Below the pieces are notes generated by a model. The model ran no database searches, was not told where the DNA came from, and worked only from the letters and a program-made list of their open reading frames with translations. Both the position numbers and the translations under genes were made by a program. Shown in pieces: positions 50,187-59,116 of a DNA stretch of 64,000 bases. Positions within the stretch are counted from its first letter, which is position 1. Each line of letters starts with the position of its first letter. Source of the stretch: Streptomyces sp. 1222.5 (GTDB lineage Bacteria > Actinomycetota > Actinomycetes > Streptomycetales > Streptomycetaceae); contig NZ_FNSZ01000001.1 of the NCBI RefSeq assembly GCF_900105245.1, positions 4,641,001 to 4,705,000 of the forward strand, given 5' to 3'.

Positions 50187-52265
50187 ATGCGGTGGTTGGT
50201 GGGGTGGAGCAGCACCGCCGCGGGCACCTCCGGGCTCGGCACCGCCGGCGCCCTCGGCCACGACGGCGAGACCTTGCACCCGGTCGGCTCCCAACTGCTG
50301 TGGGGCGACCCCGACCCGCTGTGGGCCGTCGGCGACTGGCGCCCGGACGAGGTGCGCCTGGTGCACGCCGACGGACAGAACCGGATCGCCGTCCTCGGCA
50401 TCTGCGGCGCCACCGACGAAGAACTGCGCCGCGCCCTGGTCACCGCGCGCGGGGGCGCACTGCGCCATCTGACGACCTGGTCCGGCAGCTACACGGCGGT
50501 CGTCCAGGTGGGCCGCCGCATCACCGTCTGCGGCGATCTCGCGGGCGCCCGGCCGGTGTTCCACACCCCCTGGGCAGGCGGTACGGCCTACGCCACCGCC
50601 GCGCTGCCCCTCGCCGACCTCATCGAGGCCAACCTCGACTTCGGCCACCTGGCCGCCCTGCTCGCCGCCCCGGACGTACCGGCCGCGCTGCGCGACACCA
50701 CGCCGTACGACGGCGTGCGGCGTATCCCGCCGGGGCACGCGCTGGTGCTGCGCGCCGGAGTGCGCGAGGTCACCGGGTACGAGCCGGTCGCCTCCCTCGC
50801 CGTGGCCGCGCCCCCGGCCGACCCCGACCGCGCGGTCGACGCCGTACGGGACGCCCTCGTGGAGGCGGTCCGCACCCGGCTCTCGGCGCCGCGGCACGTG
50901 CCCGACCTCGATCCCGGCCCGGTGCCCGGCATGGGGCCCGCCGAGCGGCGGGCCGCGCGCGGCATGCCGGTGCCCGGCATCGGCGCCGACCTGTCCGGCG
51001 GACCGGCCTCCGGCACCCTCGCGCTGCTGGCCGCCGGACTGCCCGGCAGACCGGGCACGCTCCTCGGCCACGGCACCGGCGCGGGCGAACGGCTCGTCGC
51101 CGTCACCTTCAACGACCTGGCCGTGGCCGGCCGTGAGGCCGAGGTCGAACGCGCCGGCACGCTCGCCGCCAATCCCCGGCTGCACCACGTCGTGGTCACC
51201 GGCGGCGAGGAGACCCTGCCGTACGCCGAACTCGACGGCCCCCTCACCGACGAGCCCGGGCCCTCGCTGGTCTCGGCGTTCCGGCACCGCGCCCGGCTCG
51301 CCGCCGGCAGCGCCGACCACTTCACCGGCCACGGCGCCCGCCAGGTCCTGGACGCGCACCCCGCCCGCCTCGCCGACCTCCTCATGGACCGCAGACGGCG
51401 CCATCTGGTCCGGCCGGTCGCCGCCCTCGCCCGGGCCGACGGCTCGGTGCTGGTCCCCGCGCGCGTGTACGGCGCGGCCCGGCGCCTCGCCCGCACCCCC
51501 TACCGGGCCGGCCTGGAGGAGCTGGCGGAGCGGCTGATGCGGCGCCGCTTCGACGAGCCCAAGGGGGCGGTCGGCGCGTCCCTCGCCGCGCTGACCTGGG
51601 CCGGACCCGGGCCGGCCGCCCGGTGGCTGACGGGCGAGGCACTGGCTGAAGTATCGGTTCTGCTGCAGAGCGCGGCGGAACGCTCGGCGTCCGGACCCGA
51701 CCGCCGCCCCGGCGAGCACCGCGCGCGTGCCGTCCTCGCCCGGTACGCCGCCGATCTGCGCGTCCTCGAACAGGCCGCCGAGATCCGCTCCCAGCGCCTG
51801 CACGCGCCCTTCCTCGACAACCAGGTCGTCCGCGCCTGCCGTGCCCTGCCGGAGGCCCTGCGCGTCCAGCCGGGCGCCCGGGCCGCCATCCTCCGCACGG
51901 TCCTGGAGGGCGCCGGGGTCACCGACCTCCCGCCCGGCTGGGGCGCCCCCTCCCACGCCTCGTCCGCCGCCGCCGCGCGCGTGGGCCTGCGCGTCGAGGC
52001 CGACCCGCTGCTGGACCTCTTCTCCACCCCGCTGCTGGCCGACGCCGGGCTGGTGGAAGCCCGAGTCGTCCGCAAGGCGCTGCGCGCGGCGGCGGCGGGC
52101 GAACCTCTGCCCCTGGACGGCCTTGCCGACCTGGTCTCCCTCGAACTCTGGCTGCGCCGCCTCCTGTCCCGCCGCGGCACCTGCTGGACCGGCACCCCGG
52201 CCCGCGCCCGCGCGGTGCCCTCCGGGATCCAGCCGCGCAGAGGAGCGCTGGCGTCGGGGGCGTGA
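50187..52265 (+). CDS. Asparagine-synthase-like protein without glutaminase Cys
   Basis: The 692-residue protein has an N-terminal class II glutaminase-like fold, but residue 2 is Arg (MRWLVGWSS) rather than the catalytic Cys. A C-terminal asparagine-synthase/ATP-pyrophosphatase-like domain follows. Its PPi loop reads DLSGGPASG (268-276), where active enzymes have SGGxDS, so the usual Asp is replaced. The pattern of a lost glutaminase beside an adenylating domain recalls lasso-peptide cyclases and other amide-forming relatives. No precursor peptide or leader peptidase gene is evident. GGAGG lies 4 nt before the ATG at 50187. The substrate is unknown; loss of the Asp may mean a non-enzymatic role. 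Confidence 0.78.
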   Translation: MRWLVGWSSTAAGTSGLGTAGALGHDGETLHPVGSQLLWGDPDPLWAVGDWRPDEVRLVHADGQNRIAVLGICGATDEELRRALVTARGGALRHLTTWSGSYTAVVQVGRRITVCGDLAGARPVFHTPWAGGTAYATAALPLADLIEANLDFGHLAALLAAPDVPAALRDTTPYDGVRRIPPGHALVLRAGVREVTGYEPVASLAVAAPPADPDRAVDAVRDALVEAVRTRLSAPRHVPDLDPGPVPGMGPAERRAARGMPVPGIGADLSGGPASGTLALLAAGLPGRPGTLLGHGTGAGERLVAVTFNDLAVAGREAEVERAGTLAANPRLHHVVVTGGEETLPYAELDGPLTDEPGPSLVSAFRHRARLAAGSADHFTGHGARQVLDAHPARLADLLMDRRRRHLVRPVAALARADGSVLVPARVYGAARRLARTPYRAGLEELAERLMRRRFDEPKGAVGASLAALTWAGPGPAARWLTGEALAEVSVLLQSAAERSASGPDRRPGEHRARAVLARYAADLRVLEQAAEIRSQRLHAPFLDNQVVRACRALPEALRVQPGARAAILRTVLEGAGVTDLPPGWGAPSHASSAAAARVGLRVEADPLLDLFSTPLLADAGLVEARVVRKALRAAAAGEPLPLDGLADLVSLELWLRRLLSRRGTCWTGTPARARAVPSGIQPRRGALASGA

Positions 52266-52414
52266 GTCGTCCGGCCCGCCCGGCCTTCACCCCCGTGGGG
52301 CCCGCGGATCCGCCGCGGCCGCCCGTCCGGATCGCGCACCCCGGGAACGCGGTCACCGCACCCCGCACTGGCCCCGCCGGCGAATCCCCCGTGCCCCGCC
52401 CCGGACCGCACCGC

Positions 52415-52420
52415 CACAAT
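52415..52420 (+). promoter_or_regulatory. Possible leaderless -10 element of the SARP-like gene
   Basis: CACAAT ends 6 nt before the GTG at 52427. The ACAATGACC block matches that before the zincin gene at 32950. Confidence 0.35.
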
Positions 52421-52426
52421 GACCGG

Positions 52427-55400
52427 GTGCGGTACAGAATCCTCGGCCCGACCCAGGCGACCGACGACCAGGGCACCCCCCTGCCCGTCGGCGGCCGACG
52501 CCTCCGCACGCTCCTCGCGGCCCTCGCCCTCCGCGCCGGCCGCACCACCACCCCCGAAACCCTCATCGACGAGATCTGGGCGGACGACCCGCCCCAGGAC
52601 GCCCCCGCCGCCCTCCAGGCCCTGGTCGGCCGCCTCCGACGCACCCTCGGCCGGCGGGCGATCGCCTCCACCCCCGGCGGCTACCGGCTGGAGGCGACCG
52701 CGGAGGACGTGGACCTGCACGTCTTCGAACGGCTCGCCCACACCGGCACCAAGGCCCTCGCCGACGGCGACCCCGCCACCGCGCACCGCACCCTCACCCG
52801 TGCCCTCGCGCTCTGGCACGGCCCCGCCCTCGCCGACCTCCCCGACCGCACCACCGCCACCCGCCCGGAGGCCCTGCGCCTGGAGGCGACCCGCGCCCGC
52901 GCCGCCGCTGCCCTCGACCTCGGCCGCGCCCAGGACGCCGTACCGGAACTGCGGGAACTGACCACGGCGCACCCGTACGACGAACCGCTGCACGCCCTCC
53001 TCATCCGGGCCCTGCGCGACACGGGCCGCCCGGCCGACGCCCTCACGGCCTACGAGTCCGCCCGCCGCACCCTCGCCGACGCCCTCGGCACCGATCCCGG
53101 CCCCGAACTCAAAGCGCTGCACGCCTCGCTGCTGGACCAGCCGGATCCGCGAGCGGACCACCGCCCGCCGAAGCCGGCCGCGGCGCCCGCGCCCGCCCAG
53201 CCCCCGGAGCGCACCGGCAACCTCCGCCCCCGTCTGACCTCCTTCGTCGGCCGGGAACCTGAACTGACGGCCATTCGTTCCGACTTGCACAGGGCCCGCC
53301 TGGTCACGCTCACCGGACCGGGCGGCTCGGGAAAGACCCGCCTCGCCGAGGAGGCCGCCGCGGGGCTCTCCCAGGCATGGCTGGTCGAGCTGGCTCCGCT
53401 CGACCACCCCGAGGCGGTGCCCGGCGCGGTGGTCAGCGCCCTCGGTCTGCGCGAGACCGTGCTGCTCGCCAACGACCTGGCGACCGGACCGGCCGACCCC
53501 ACGGCCCAGCTGATCGAGTACTGCGCCCCGCGCAGCCGACTCCTGATCCTCGACAACTGCGAGCACGTCATCGGCGCGGCCGCCGCCCTCGCAGAGACCC
53601 TCCTCACCCACTGCCCGGGGCTCACGATCCTCGCCACCAGCCGCGAACCCCTGGGGGTCCCCGGCGAGTCGGTGCGCCCGGTCGAACCCCTCGTCCCGGA
53701 GCAGGCACACCGCCTGTTCACCGAGCGCGCGCAGGCCGTCCGTCCCGACGCCGACGCGGTGCTCGCCGACACCGACGCCGTGGGAGAGATCTGCCGCCGT
53801 CTCGACGGGCTGCCGCTCGCCATCGAGCTGGCCGCCGCCCGGCTCAGGCTGCTGACCCCGCGGCAGATCGCCGACCGGCTCGACGACCGCTTCCGCCTGC
53901 TCACCACCGGAAGCCGCACGGTCCTGCCCCGCCAGCAGACCCTGCGCGCCGTCGTCGACTGGTCCTGGGAGCTGCTGGACGAGCGGGAGCGCACGGTGCT
54001 GCGCGAGGTCTCGGTGTTCGCCGGCGGCTGGGACCTCGCCGCCGCCGAGGCGGTGTGCACCGGCCCGGCGCCGGACCTGATCGGCGCGCTCGTGGACAAG
54101 TCCCTGGTCGTGGCCGCCCCGCACGGCCCGGCCGACGACGGCCCGGCGACCGGTATGCGCTACCGCATGCTGGAGACCATCCACGAGTACGCCACCGAGC
54201 GCGCGGCCGAGGTCCCCGGTCTGCGGGCCGCGGCCGAGCGCCGGCATCGCGCGTGGGTGCGGGCGCTGGTGCGGGAGGCCGAGCCCCTGCTGCGGTCCGC
54301 CGAGCAGCTGCCGTGGATCTCCCGCCTGGAGACCGAACTCGACAACATCCGGGCGGCCCTGGACCGCGCCGCGCGGGCCGGCGACGAGGCGGAGGCCGGC
54401 GCGATCGCCCTGTCCATGGGCTGGTTCTGGTGGCTGCGCAACTACCGTCAGGAGGCCGTCGCCCGGGTCCGGGGCGTGCTCCGCCTCGGGGTGGCCCTGG
54501 ACGGCGCGCCCGCGGCGGCGTCCGGGAGCGAGCTGACGGCACGGGCGGAGTCCGCCGACCCGGTCGGCGCCTTCCTCGCCGCCCCCGAGGGCGAGTCCGG
54601 GCATCCCCTGCGGGAGCTGCGCATGGACCTGCGCATGCTCGACCTGTTCCTGACGTCGGAGTCGAGCGCGGAGAACCTCGCGACCGACGAGCGGGCCGCG
54701 GAGTACATCGCGCGCGTACGGGCCGCCTACGAGCACGGCGGTCCGCAGGCCGCCCGGCTTCCGGGCATCGTCTGGCCGCTGACCTCCTACTACCTGGGCG
54801 GTCCGGCGGACGTGGGTCCCGACATGACCGCCTCCGTGGCCAACTGCCGCAGGCACGGCGGCGACTGGGAGATCGGGGTCGCTCTCATGTACCGCGCCCA
54901 CGTGGCCGTCGATTCCCCGGGCAACCTGCGCGGCGTCGACGAGGACCTGGCCGAGCTGCGGGTCCTCAGCCGGCGCGTCGGGGACCGCTGGATGCGGGCC
55001 CAGGTGTGCAGCGCGGCGGGCGAGGCGGCCATGGCGCGCGGCCGGTTCGACGAGGCCGGCACCGAGTACGAGGAGGCGCTGCGGCTCGCCTACGAGGTGG
55101 GCGCGTATGCCGAGTCGCCGTTCCTGATGGCGCGGCTCGCCGAGATCGCCTACCGCTCCGGCGACCGGGACACCGCGCTGGCCACCCTGGAGGAGGCCGG
55201 TGCGGCGGCCGACCGGTACGCGGTGCCGGAGTCCCGCGCCTTCGCGCTGCTGATGCGCGCCCACATCGCCTTGCACGACGGCCTGCCGGGCCAGGCCCGC
55301 GAACTGTACGAGGCGACCCTCGCAGTGACCTGCGGAGGCACTCCGCCACCGCAGTTCGTGGCCGCCCTGCGGACCGTCGACGCGCTCGTCACGGCCGCCG

Positions 55401-55759
55401 AGTCGGGCCCGGAACACGGACTGCCGGTCGTCGCCGACGCGCTGCGCGAGGCCGTGGCCCAGCGCTGCGCCGAGTCGATCACCGCGGGCCTGGTGGACAT
55501 CGGTGCCGGTCTGCTGGCCCGGCTCGGTGATCTACCGGGCGCGCTCCGGCTGTTCGCGGCCGCCGACCACTGGCGCGACGGCCGTCCGCGTCCCGAGCCC
55601 GAGCGCGGGGAGGCCGCCCGGGTGCACGCCGGTGCGCGCGCGGCCCTGACCGCCGGGCGTTTCGCCGCCGAGTGCGCCCGCGGCGCGACCATGGACGTCA
55701 CGGACGTGCTGCGCGAGCTGGACGGGAAGGCGACCGCGGTCGCCCCGGACCAGGGGTGA
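52427..55759 (+). CDS. Large SARP/BTAD-NTPase transcriptional regulator
   Basis: The 1110-residue protein starts VRYRILGPTQATDDQG, an OmpR-type winged helix (to about 95). The BTAD domain follows (about 100-240, ALWHGPALADLPDR; YDEPLHALLIRALRDTGRPADALTAYESARRTLADALG). An NTPase domain has Walker A GPGGSGKT (297-304) and Walker B-like RLLILDNCEH. Long helical repeats extend to the C-terminus. This is the AfsR-like architecture of Streptomyces activators. The start was chosen at GTG 52427, where the conserved N-terminus begins; the open frame upstream has no domain. It converges with the ECF sigma gene, 3 nt apart. Confidence 0.92.
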   Translation: MRYRILGPTQATDDQGTPLPVGGRRLRTLLAALALRAGRTTTPETLIDEIWADDPPQDAPAALQALVGRLRRTLGRRAIASTPGGYRLEATAEDVDLHVFERLAHTGTKALADGDPATAHRTLTRALALWHGPALADLPDRTTATRPEALRLEATRARAAAALDLGRAQDAVPELRELTTAHPYDEPLHALLIRALRDTGRPADALTAYESARRTLADALGTDPGPELKALHASLLDQPDPRADHRPPKPAAAPAPAQPPERTGNLRPRLTSFVGREPELTAIRSDLHRARLVTLTGPGGSGKTRLAEEAAAGLSQAWLVELAPLDHPEAVPGAVVSALGLRETVLLANDLATGPADPTAQLIEYCAPRSRLLILDNCEHVIGAAAALAETLLTHCPGLTILATSREPLGVPGESVRPVEPLVPEQAHRLFTERAQAVRPDADAVLADTDAVGEICRRLDGLPLAIELAAARLRLLTPRQIADRLDDRFRLLTTGSRTVLPRQQTLRAVVDWSWELLDERERTVLREVSVFAGGWDLAAAEAVCTGPAPDLIGALVDKSLVVAAPHGPADDGPATGMRYRMLETIHEYATERAAEVPGLRAAAERRHRAWVRALVREAEPLLRSAEQLPWISRLETELDNIRAALDRAARAGDEAEAGAIALSMGWFWWLRNYRQEAVARVRGVLRLGVALDGAPAAASGSELTARAESADPVGAFLAAPEGESGHPLRELRMDLRMLDLFLTSESSAENLATDERAAEYIARVRAAYEHGGPQAARLPGIVWPLTSYYLGGPADVGPDMTASVANCRRHGGDWEIGVALMYRAHVAVDSPGNLRGVDEDLAELRVLSRRVGDRWMRAQVCSAAGEAAMARGRFDEAGTEYEEALRLAYEVGAYAESPFLMARLAEIAYRSGDRDTALATLEEAGAAADRYAVPESRAFALLMRAHIALHDGLPGQARELYEATLAVTCGGTPPPQFVAALRTVDALVTAAESGPEHGLPVVADALREAVAQRCAESITAGLVDIGAGLLARLGDLPGALRLFAAADHWRDGRPRPEPERGEAARVHAGARAALTAGRFAAECARGATMDVTDVLRELDGKATAVAPDQG

Positions 55760-55762
55760 CGG

Positions 55763-57682
55763 CTACCCGCAGGTGAACCGGGACTCCGCCCAGTCCGCCA
55801 GCGCGGCCTTGTCGAAGACGTCGCGGTGCGGCTCCACGACGAGCCGGACGGTGCTGCGCCCGGTCAGGTCCACATGGACCGGGACGGCCCGGTCGCGGCC
55901 CCCGACCGTGCCCGACCGCCACAGCCGGACCCCGTCGGCGTACACCGAGAAGGACACCTTGCCGAGACCGAGCGTCATGTCGTCCACACCGGCCAGCGCG
56001 TCGTAGGCGGTGCACCGGCGGTTGAGGGCGACGGTGACGGAGGACCGGCCGTGGACGGTCGCTCCGCGCGCGTACCGCTCGCCGCCGATCCGCATGCCGT
56101 GGCGCTGCCACACCCAGCTGCTCCCGCGCAGCACGATCTCCGGCCGGCTGCCGTCCCCGAGGACGTCGTAGCGCAGATCGCTCAATTCGTAGACGACGGG
56201 CGCCGGCGGGGGAGCGGGTGTCGGGGGCGGCGTGGGGGTCGGGCTCGGCGTGGGTGTCGCGGGCGGTGCCGGCGTCGGCGTCCGCGGGGGAGCAGGCCGC
56301 GGCGCCGGCTTGTGCGCCCTCGCGTGGGTGGGCGTCGGGGTCGGTGTCGGCGCGGGGACGAGCACCGCCGGCACCGGTGCCGGATTCCTCCTCGGGGGCT
56401 TCGGCGCGTGGGTGGGCGTGGGCGCCGGCGCCCCGGACCCGATCACGGGCGGGGGCGGCGACGGCTCGGCCACCTCCTTCGCCGGACGGCCGTCGTTCAC
56501 CAGGGCCAGCGCCACCGCCGCGGCGGCCACCGCGACCACACCCGCCGCGATGCCCGCCTTCACCGGCGCACCGAGGCCCTCGGAAGCCACCGCCCCGGCG
56601 CCCGCGCCGCCCGCTCCACCGGACGACCCGGCGGCCGCCGCGGCTCCGACGCCCGCGCCGCCGGCCACGATCCCCAGGGCCTTGGCGTACCCGGCGGCAC
56701 CGAACCAGCCGATGACCGCGACCGGGACGACACCGGGGATACCGCTCGCGACCTCCTCGATCTGCGCGGCCGCCAGCCGGCACCGGGCACACTCCTCCAG
56801 GTGCTTGCGCAGGCCCCGCTCGGCGCGGATGCGCAGCTTCCGGCGGGCGTACGTGCCGAGCTGGTCGGCGTAGCGGGCGCACTCCTCGTCGTCGGTGAGG
56901 GTGGTGCTGACGTGGGCCTGGAGATAGGCCTGCCTCAGGCCCTCCCGGGCACGGCTGGCCAGCACCCGGGTGCCGTTGGCGTCGAGCCCGAACAGGACGG
57001 CCACCTCGCTCGGCGACTCGTCCTCGACCTCCGTGTGCCACAGCACGGCCTGCCAGCGCTCGGGCAGCGAGCGGAAGGCCCGCATCGCCAGGGACTGCTC
57101 GGCGTCGTGCATCGCGCGGACGTCGGCGCCGAGGGAACCGAGGGACGCCGTGCCGTCCGGCAGCTCGGGGACCTGGGCGGCCTGCTGGGCGAAGAGGGCG
57201 AAGTCGTCGACGAGTTGCTCGCGCCGTGCGGACCTGGTCCAGTGCGCGGCGACCCGTCGTACGCAGGTCAGCAGATAGGCGCGGACGGCGTGTTCGGGTC
57301 CCGACCCGGCCCGCACGGCCTGCAGCATCCGGGCGAACACCTCGGCCGTGAGGTCGTCGGCGGTGTGCCCGTCCCGGCAGCAGGTCCGCGCGTACCGGCG
57401 CACGGCGTCCGCGTGCCGGCGGTACAGCTCCTCGTACGCCGAGTCGTCACCGCCGCGCATCCGCGCGATCAGCTCACCGTCGGCGGGCGGTGCCTCCCGG
57501 GGCGGCGGCAGGACGCTCTCCCCACGCTGGGCCGGAACGCTCTCGTCGGCCGGCACGCTCCTGTCGTCCGGCACGCCGGAGGTCGCGGCACGGCCGCCCT
57601 GACTCGGCACCTGGGGGGAGGTCAGCCCGGCCGTCTCCGCGTCACCGTCACCGCGGGACCCGTCCCACCCGTCAACGCTCAT
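55763..57682 (-). CDS. ECF sigma factor fused to anti-sigma zinc finger, membrane and NPCBM domains
   Basis: The 639-residue protein combines several functions. Residues 70-125 are sigma region 2 (ELIARMRGGDDSAYEELYRRH, DDLTAEVFARML) and 197-258 are region 4. Residues 263-310 include the anti-sigma zinc finger HLEECARC (294-301). Hydrophobic segments follow at 316-340 and 375-396. Then comes a Pro/Thr-rich linker (405-495) and a C-terminal NPCBM-like carbohydrate-binding domain (497-639) that should lie outside the cell. It matches the architecture described for group ECF52 of actinobacteria. The sigma factor would be held at the membrane and respond to a wall or glycan signal. The ATG at 57682 follows GGGGGC. 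Confidence 0.9.
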   Translation of the reverse strand: MSVDGWDGSRGDGDAETAGLTSPQVPSQGGRAATSGVPDDRSVPADESVPAQRGESVLPPPREAPPADGELIARMRGGDDSAYEELYRRHADAVRRYARTCCRDGHTADDLTAEVFARMLQAVRAGSGPEHAVRAYLLTCVRRVAAHWTRSARREQLVDDFALFAQQAAQVPELPDGTASLGSLGADVRAMHDAEQSLAMRAFRSLPERWQAVLWHTEVEDESPSEVAVLFGLDANGTRVLASRAREGLRQAYLQAHVSTTLTDDEECARYADQLGTYARRKLRIRAERGLRKHLEECARCRLAAAQIEEVASGIPGVVPVAVIGWFGAAGYAKALGIVAGGAGVGAAAAAGSSGGAGGAGAGAVASEGLGAPVKAGIAAGVVAVAAAAVALALVNDGRPAKEVAEPSPPPPVIGSGAPAPTPTHAPKPPRRNPAPVPAVLVPAPTPTPTPTHARAHKPAPRPAPPRTPTPAPPATPTPSPTPTPPPTPAPPPAPVVYELSDLRYDVLGDGSRPEIVLRGSSWVWQRHGMRIGGERYARGATVHGRSSVTVALNRRCTAYDALAGVDDMTLGLGKVSFSVYADGVRLWRSGTVGGRDRAVPVHVDLTGRSTVRLVVEPHRDVFDKAALADWAESRFTCG

Positions 57683-57986
57683 CGCGGAAAGCCCCCGACA
57701 CCGGCCCAGCCCATCCCGTCACCGGCTCAGAGTGACACACGGCCCCCCACCGGAGGGCCGTCGTCACACCCCATCCACTCGTCCGAGCGGACTTGTCAGC
57801 AGCTCCTGGAGAACCCCACTCGAACGAGCTACCGATCCCCGCGAAACCCGTTCCGCCACCCGCGCCGACCGCGAAGGCTGCGGACGGCGAGGACGGCGGA
57901 CGGGATTCCCGGCGCCGCTGCGAACGGCGCGTGCGACTCGGGGCGTGCGGCCAGGACCTGCGCCCCGAGCGCGTGCCCGGCGGCTG
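57683..57986. other. 304-bp spacer upstream of the ECF sigma gene
   Basis: I see no gene. The minus strand must carry the ECF gene promoter, but no element is convincing. A plus-strand frame starting at 57793 runs into the TetR gene as antisense and is discounted. Confidence 0.4.
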
Positions 57987-58775
57987 TCACGCCGGCCGGG
58001 ACCGCAGTCCCTCCAGCAGGATGTCCAGCAGTCGCGCGGACGCCGCCGCCTGCTGCGCCGCGTCCGGCAGGGAGGGTGCCGCCGTGGCGATCACGAGCAG
58101 CACGTCGGACACGGACACGTCGGTCCGCAGTTCACCCGCCGCCCGCGCCCGCTCCACCAACTGCCCGACGACCTCGAGCAGCGCTCCGACCCCGGTGTCG
58201 TCGGCGGCCACCGCGGCCTCGTCGGTCACCAGCCGCAGTTCACCGCCCCCGGGCTGGATCCGCTGCTGCGGCACCCGCGCCGCGTCGACGGAGCCCGCCG
58301 TACCACCTGCCGACTCCGGCAGACCGGAGTCGGCCGGACCGGTGGAGCCGACGCGCAGCACCTGCGGCGGCAGCAGCCGCCCCGCCCCCGACGCCACCGA
58401 CGTCCGCAGGAACCGGGACAGCGCCGACCACGGCTCGTCCTCCTGCCCGAGCGCGGTCCGCGCCTGCTCGGTCAGGCGTGCCGTCTCCTCCTCGGCTATC
58501 CGCCGGACCAGCACGTCCTTGCTCGGGAAGCGCCGGTACACCGTGCCGACACCGACCCGCGCGCGCCGCGCCACGTCCTCCATCGGCGCGCCGTAGCCCA
58601 GCTCGCCGAACACCTCACGCGCCGCACGCAGCACGTGTTCCAGATTGCGCTGTGCGTCCACGCGCAGCGGCGCCGTGCGCGACCCGTCCGCGCGTCCGTT
58701 GCCCGCCGCGCTCATCGCGCCGCCATGCGGCGCGACAGCGGTTGCAGATGACCAATGCGTGTCCTGAACATGCAT
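57987..58775 (-). CDS. TetR-family transcriptional regulator
   Basis: The 262-residue regulator has the TetR DNA-binding domain at about 40-90: RNLEHVLRAAREVFGELGYGAPMEDVARRARVGVGTVYRRFPSKDVLV. A long, Ala/Ser-rich C-terminal ligand domain follows. The ATG at 58775 (MHVQDTHWSS) has GGGGGA 4 nt upstream; ATG 58718 (MSAAGNGRADG) is an alternative start. It diverges from the NADH dehydrogenase gene across a 341-bp region and may regulate it. Confidence 0.87.
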   Translation of the reverse strand: MHVQDTHWSSATAVAPHGGAMSAAGNGRADGSRTAPLRVDAQRNLEHVLRAAREVFGELGYGAPMEDVARRARVGVGTVYRRFPSKDVLVRRIAEEETARLTEQARTALGQEDEPWSALSRFLRTSVASGAGRLLPPQVLRVGSTGPADSGLPESAGGTAGSVDAARVPQQRIQPGGGELRLVTDEAAVAADDTGVGALLEVVGQLVERARAAGELRTDVSVSDVLLVIATAAPSLPDAAQQAAASARLLDILLEGLRSRPA

Positions 58776-59116
58776 GTGTTCCCCCGGTAATGACGTCTCC
58801 CCCCGGAGACTCCCCGCCTGAATGCCGGAGCGCGCGGAACCGGCGTCGGTCCCGACCGGACCCGCCCGTCGCGGACCCCTTCGACCACATTCCCTACACT
58901 CCGTCGACACACGAACATAGTTGAGAGGGAGTCAATTCAGAAGGGGCAGGTTCCGCACAGTGCGCCCCCCGATCGGAGTACGGGGCATGTACGTCCCGAT
59001 TCCGCACCTTCGCTCCCTGTCGTCCGTCCCCGCTGACCTGGTCCCTTTCGTCCTGCCCCGACGGGGCGGCCGGCTCCCCGCCCGCCCGGCCGCCGGTCAC
59101 ACAATTTGCCGGGGCT
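58776..59116. promoter_or_regulatory. Divergent tetR / NADH dehydrogenase region
   Basis: No gene is present in these 341 bp. A short AT-rich island (58910-58945) includes TTGA-GAGGGAG-TCAA, a weak inverted repeat that could be a TetR site. CACAAT at about 59100 lies 11 nt before the dehydrogenase GTG. Confidence 0.35.

Noticed and set aside
50187..52265. Complete lasso-peptide cluster
   Set aside because: Only a cyclase-like protein is present; no precursor, B1/B2 or transporter gene is adjacent.
51500..55417. 1305-residue minus-strand open frame across the asparagine-synthase-like and SARP genes
   Set aside because: It crosses two well-supported genes and a spacer, shows no domain, and is explained by GC-rich codon structure.
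57793..58596. Plus-strand 267-residue frame near the TetR gene
   Set aside because: Most of it is antisense to the TetR gene, and it has no domain.
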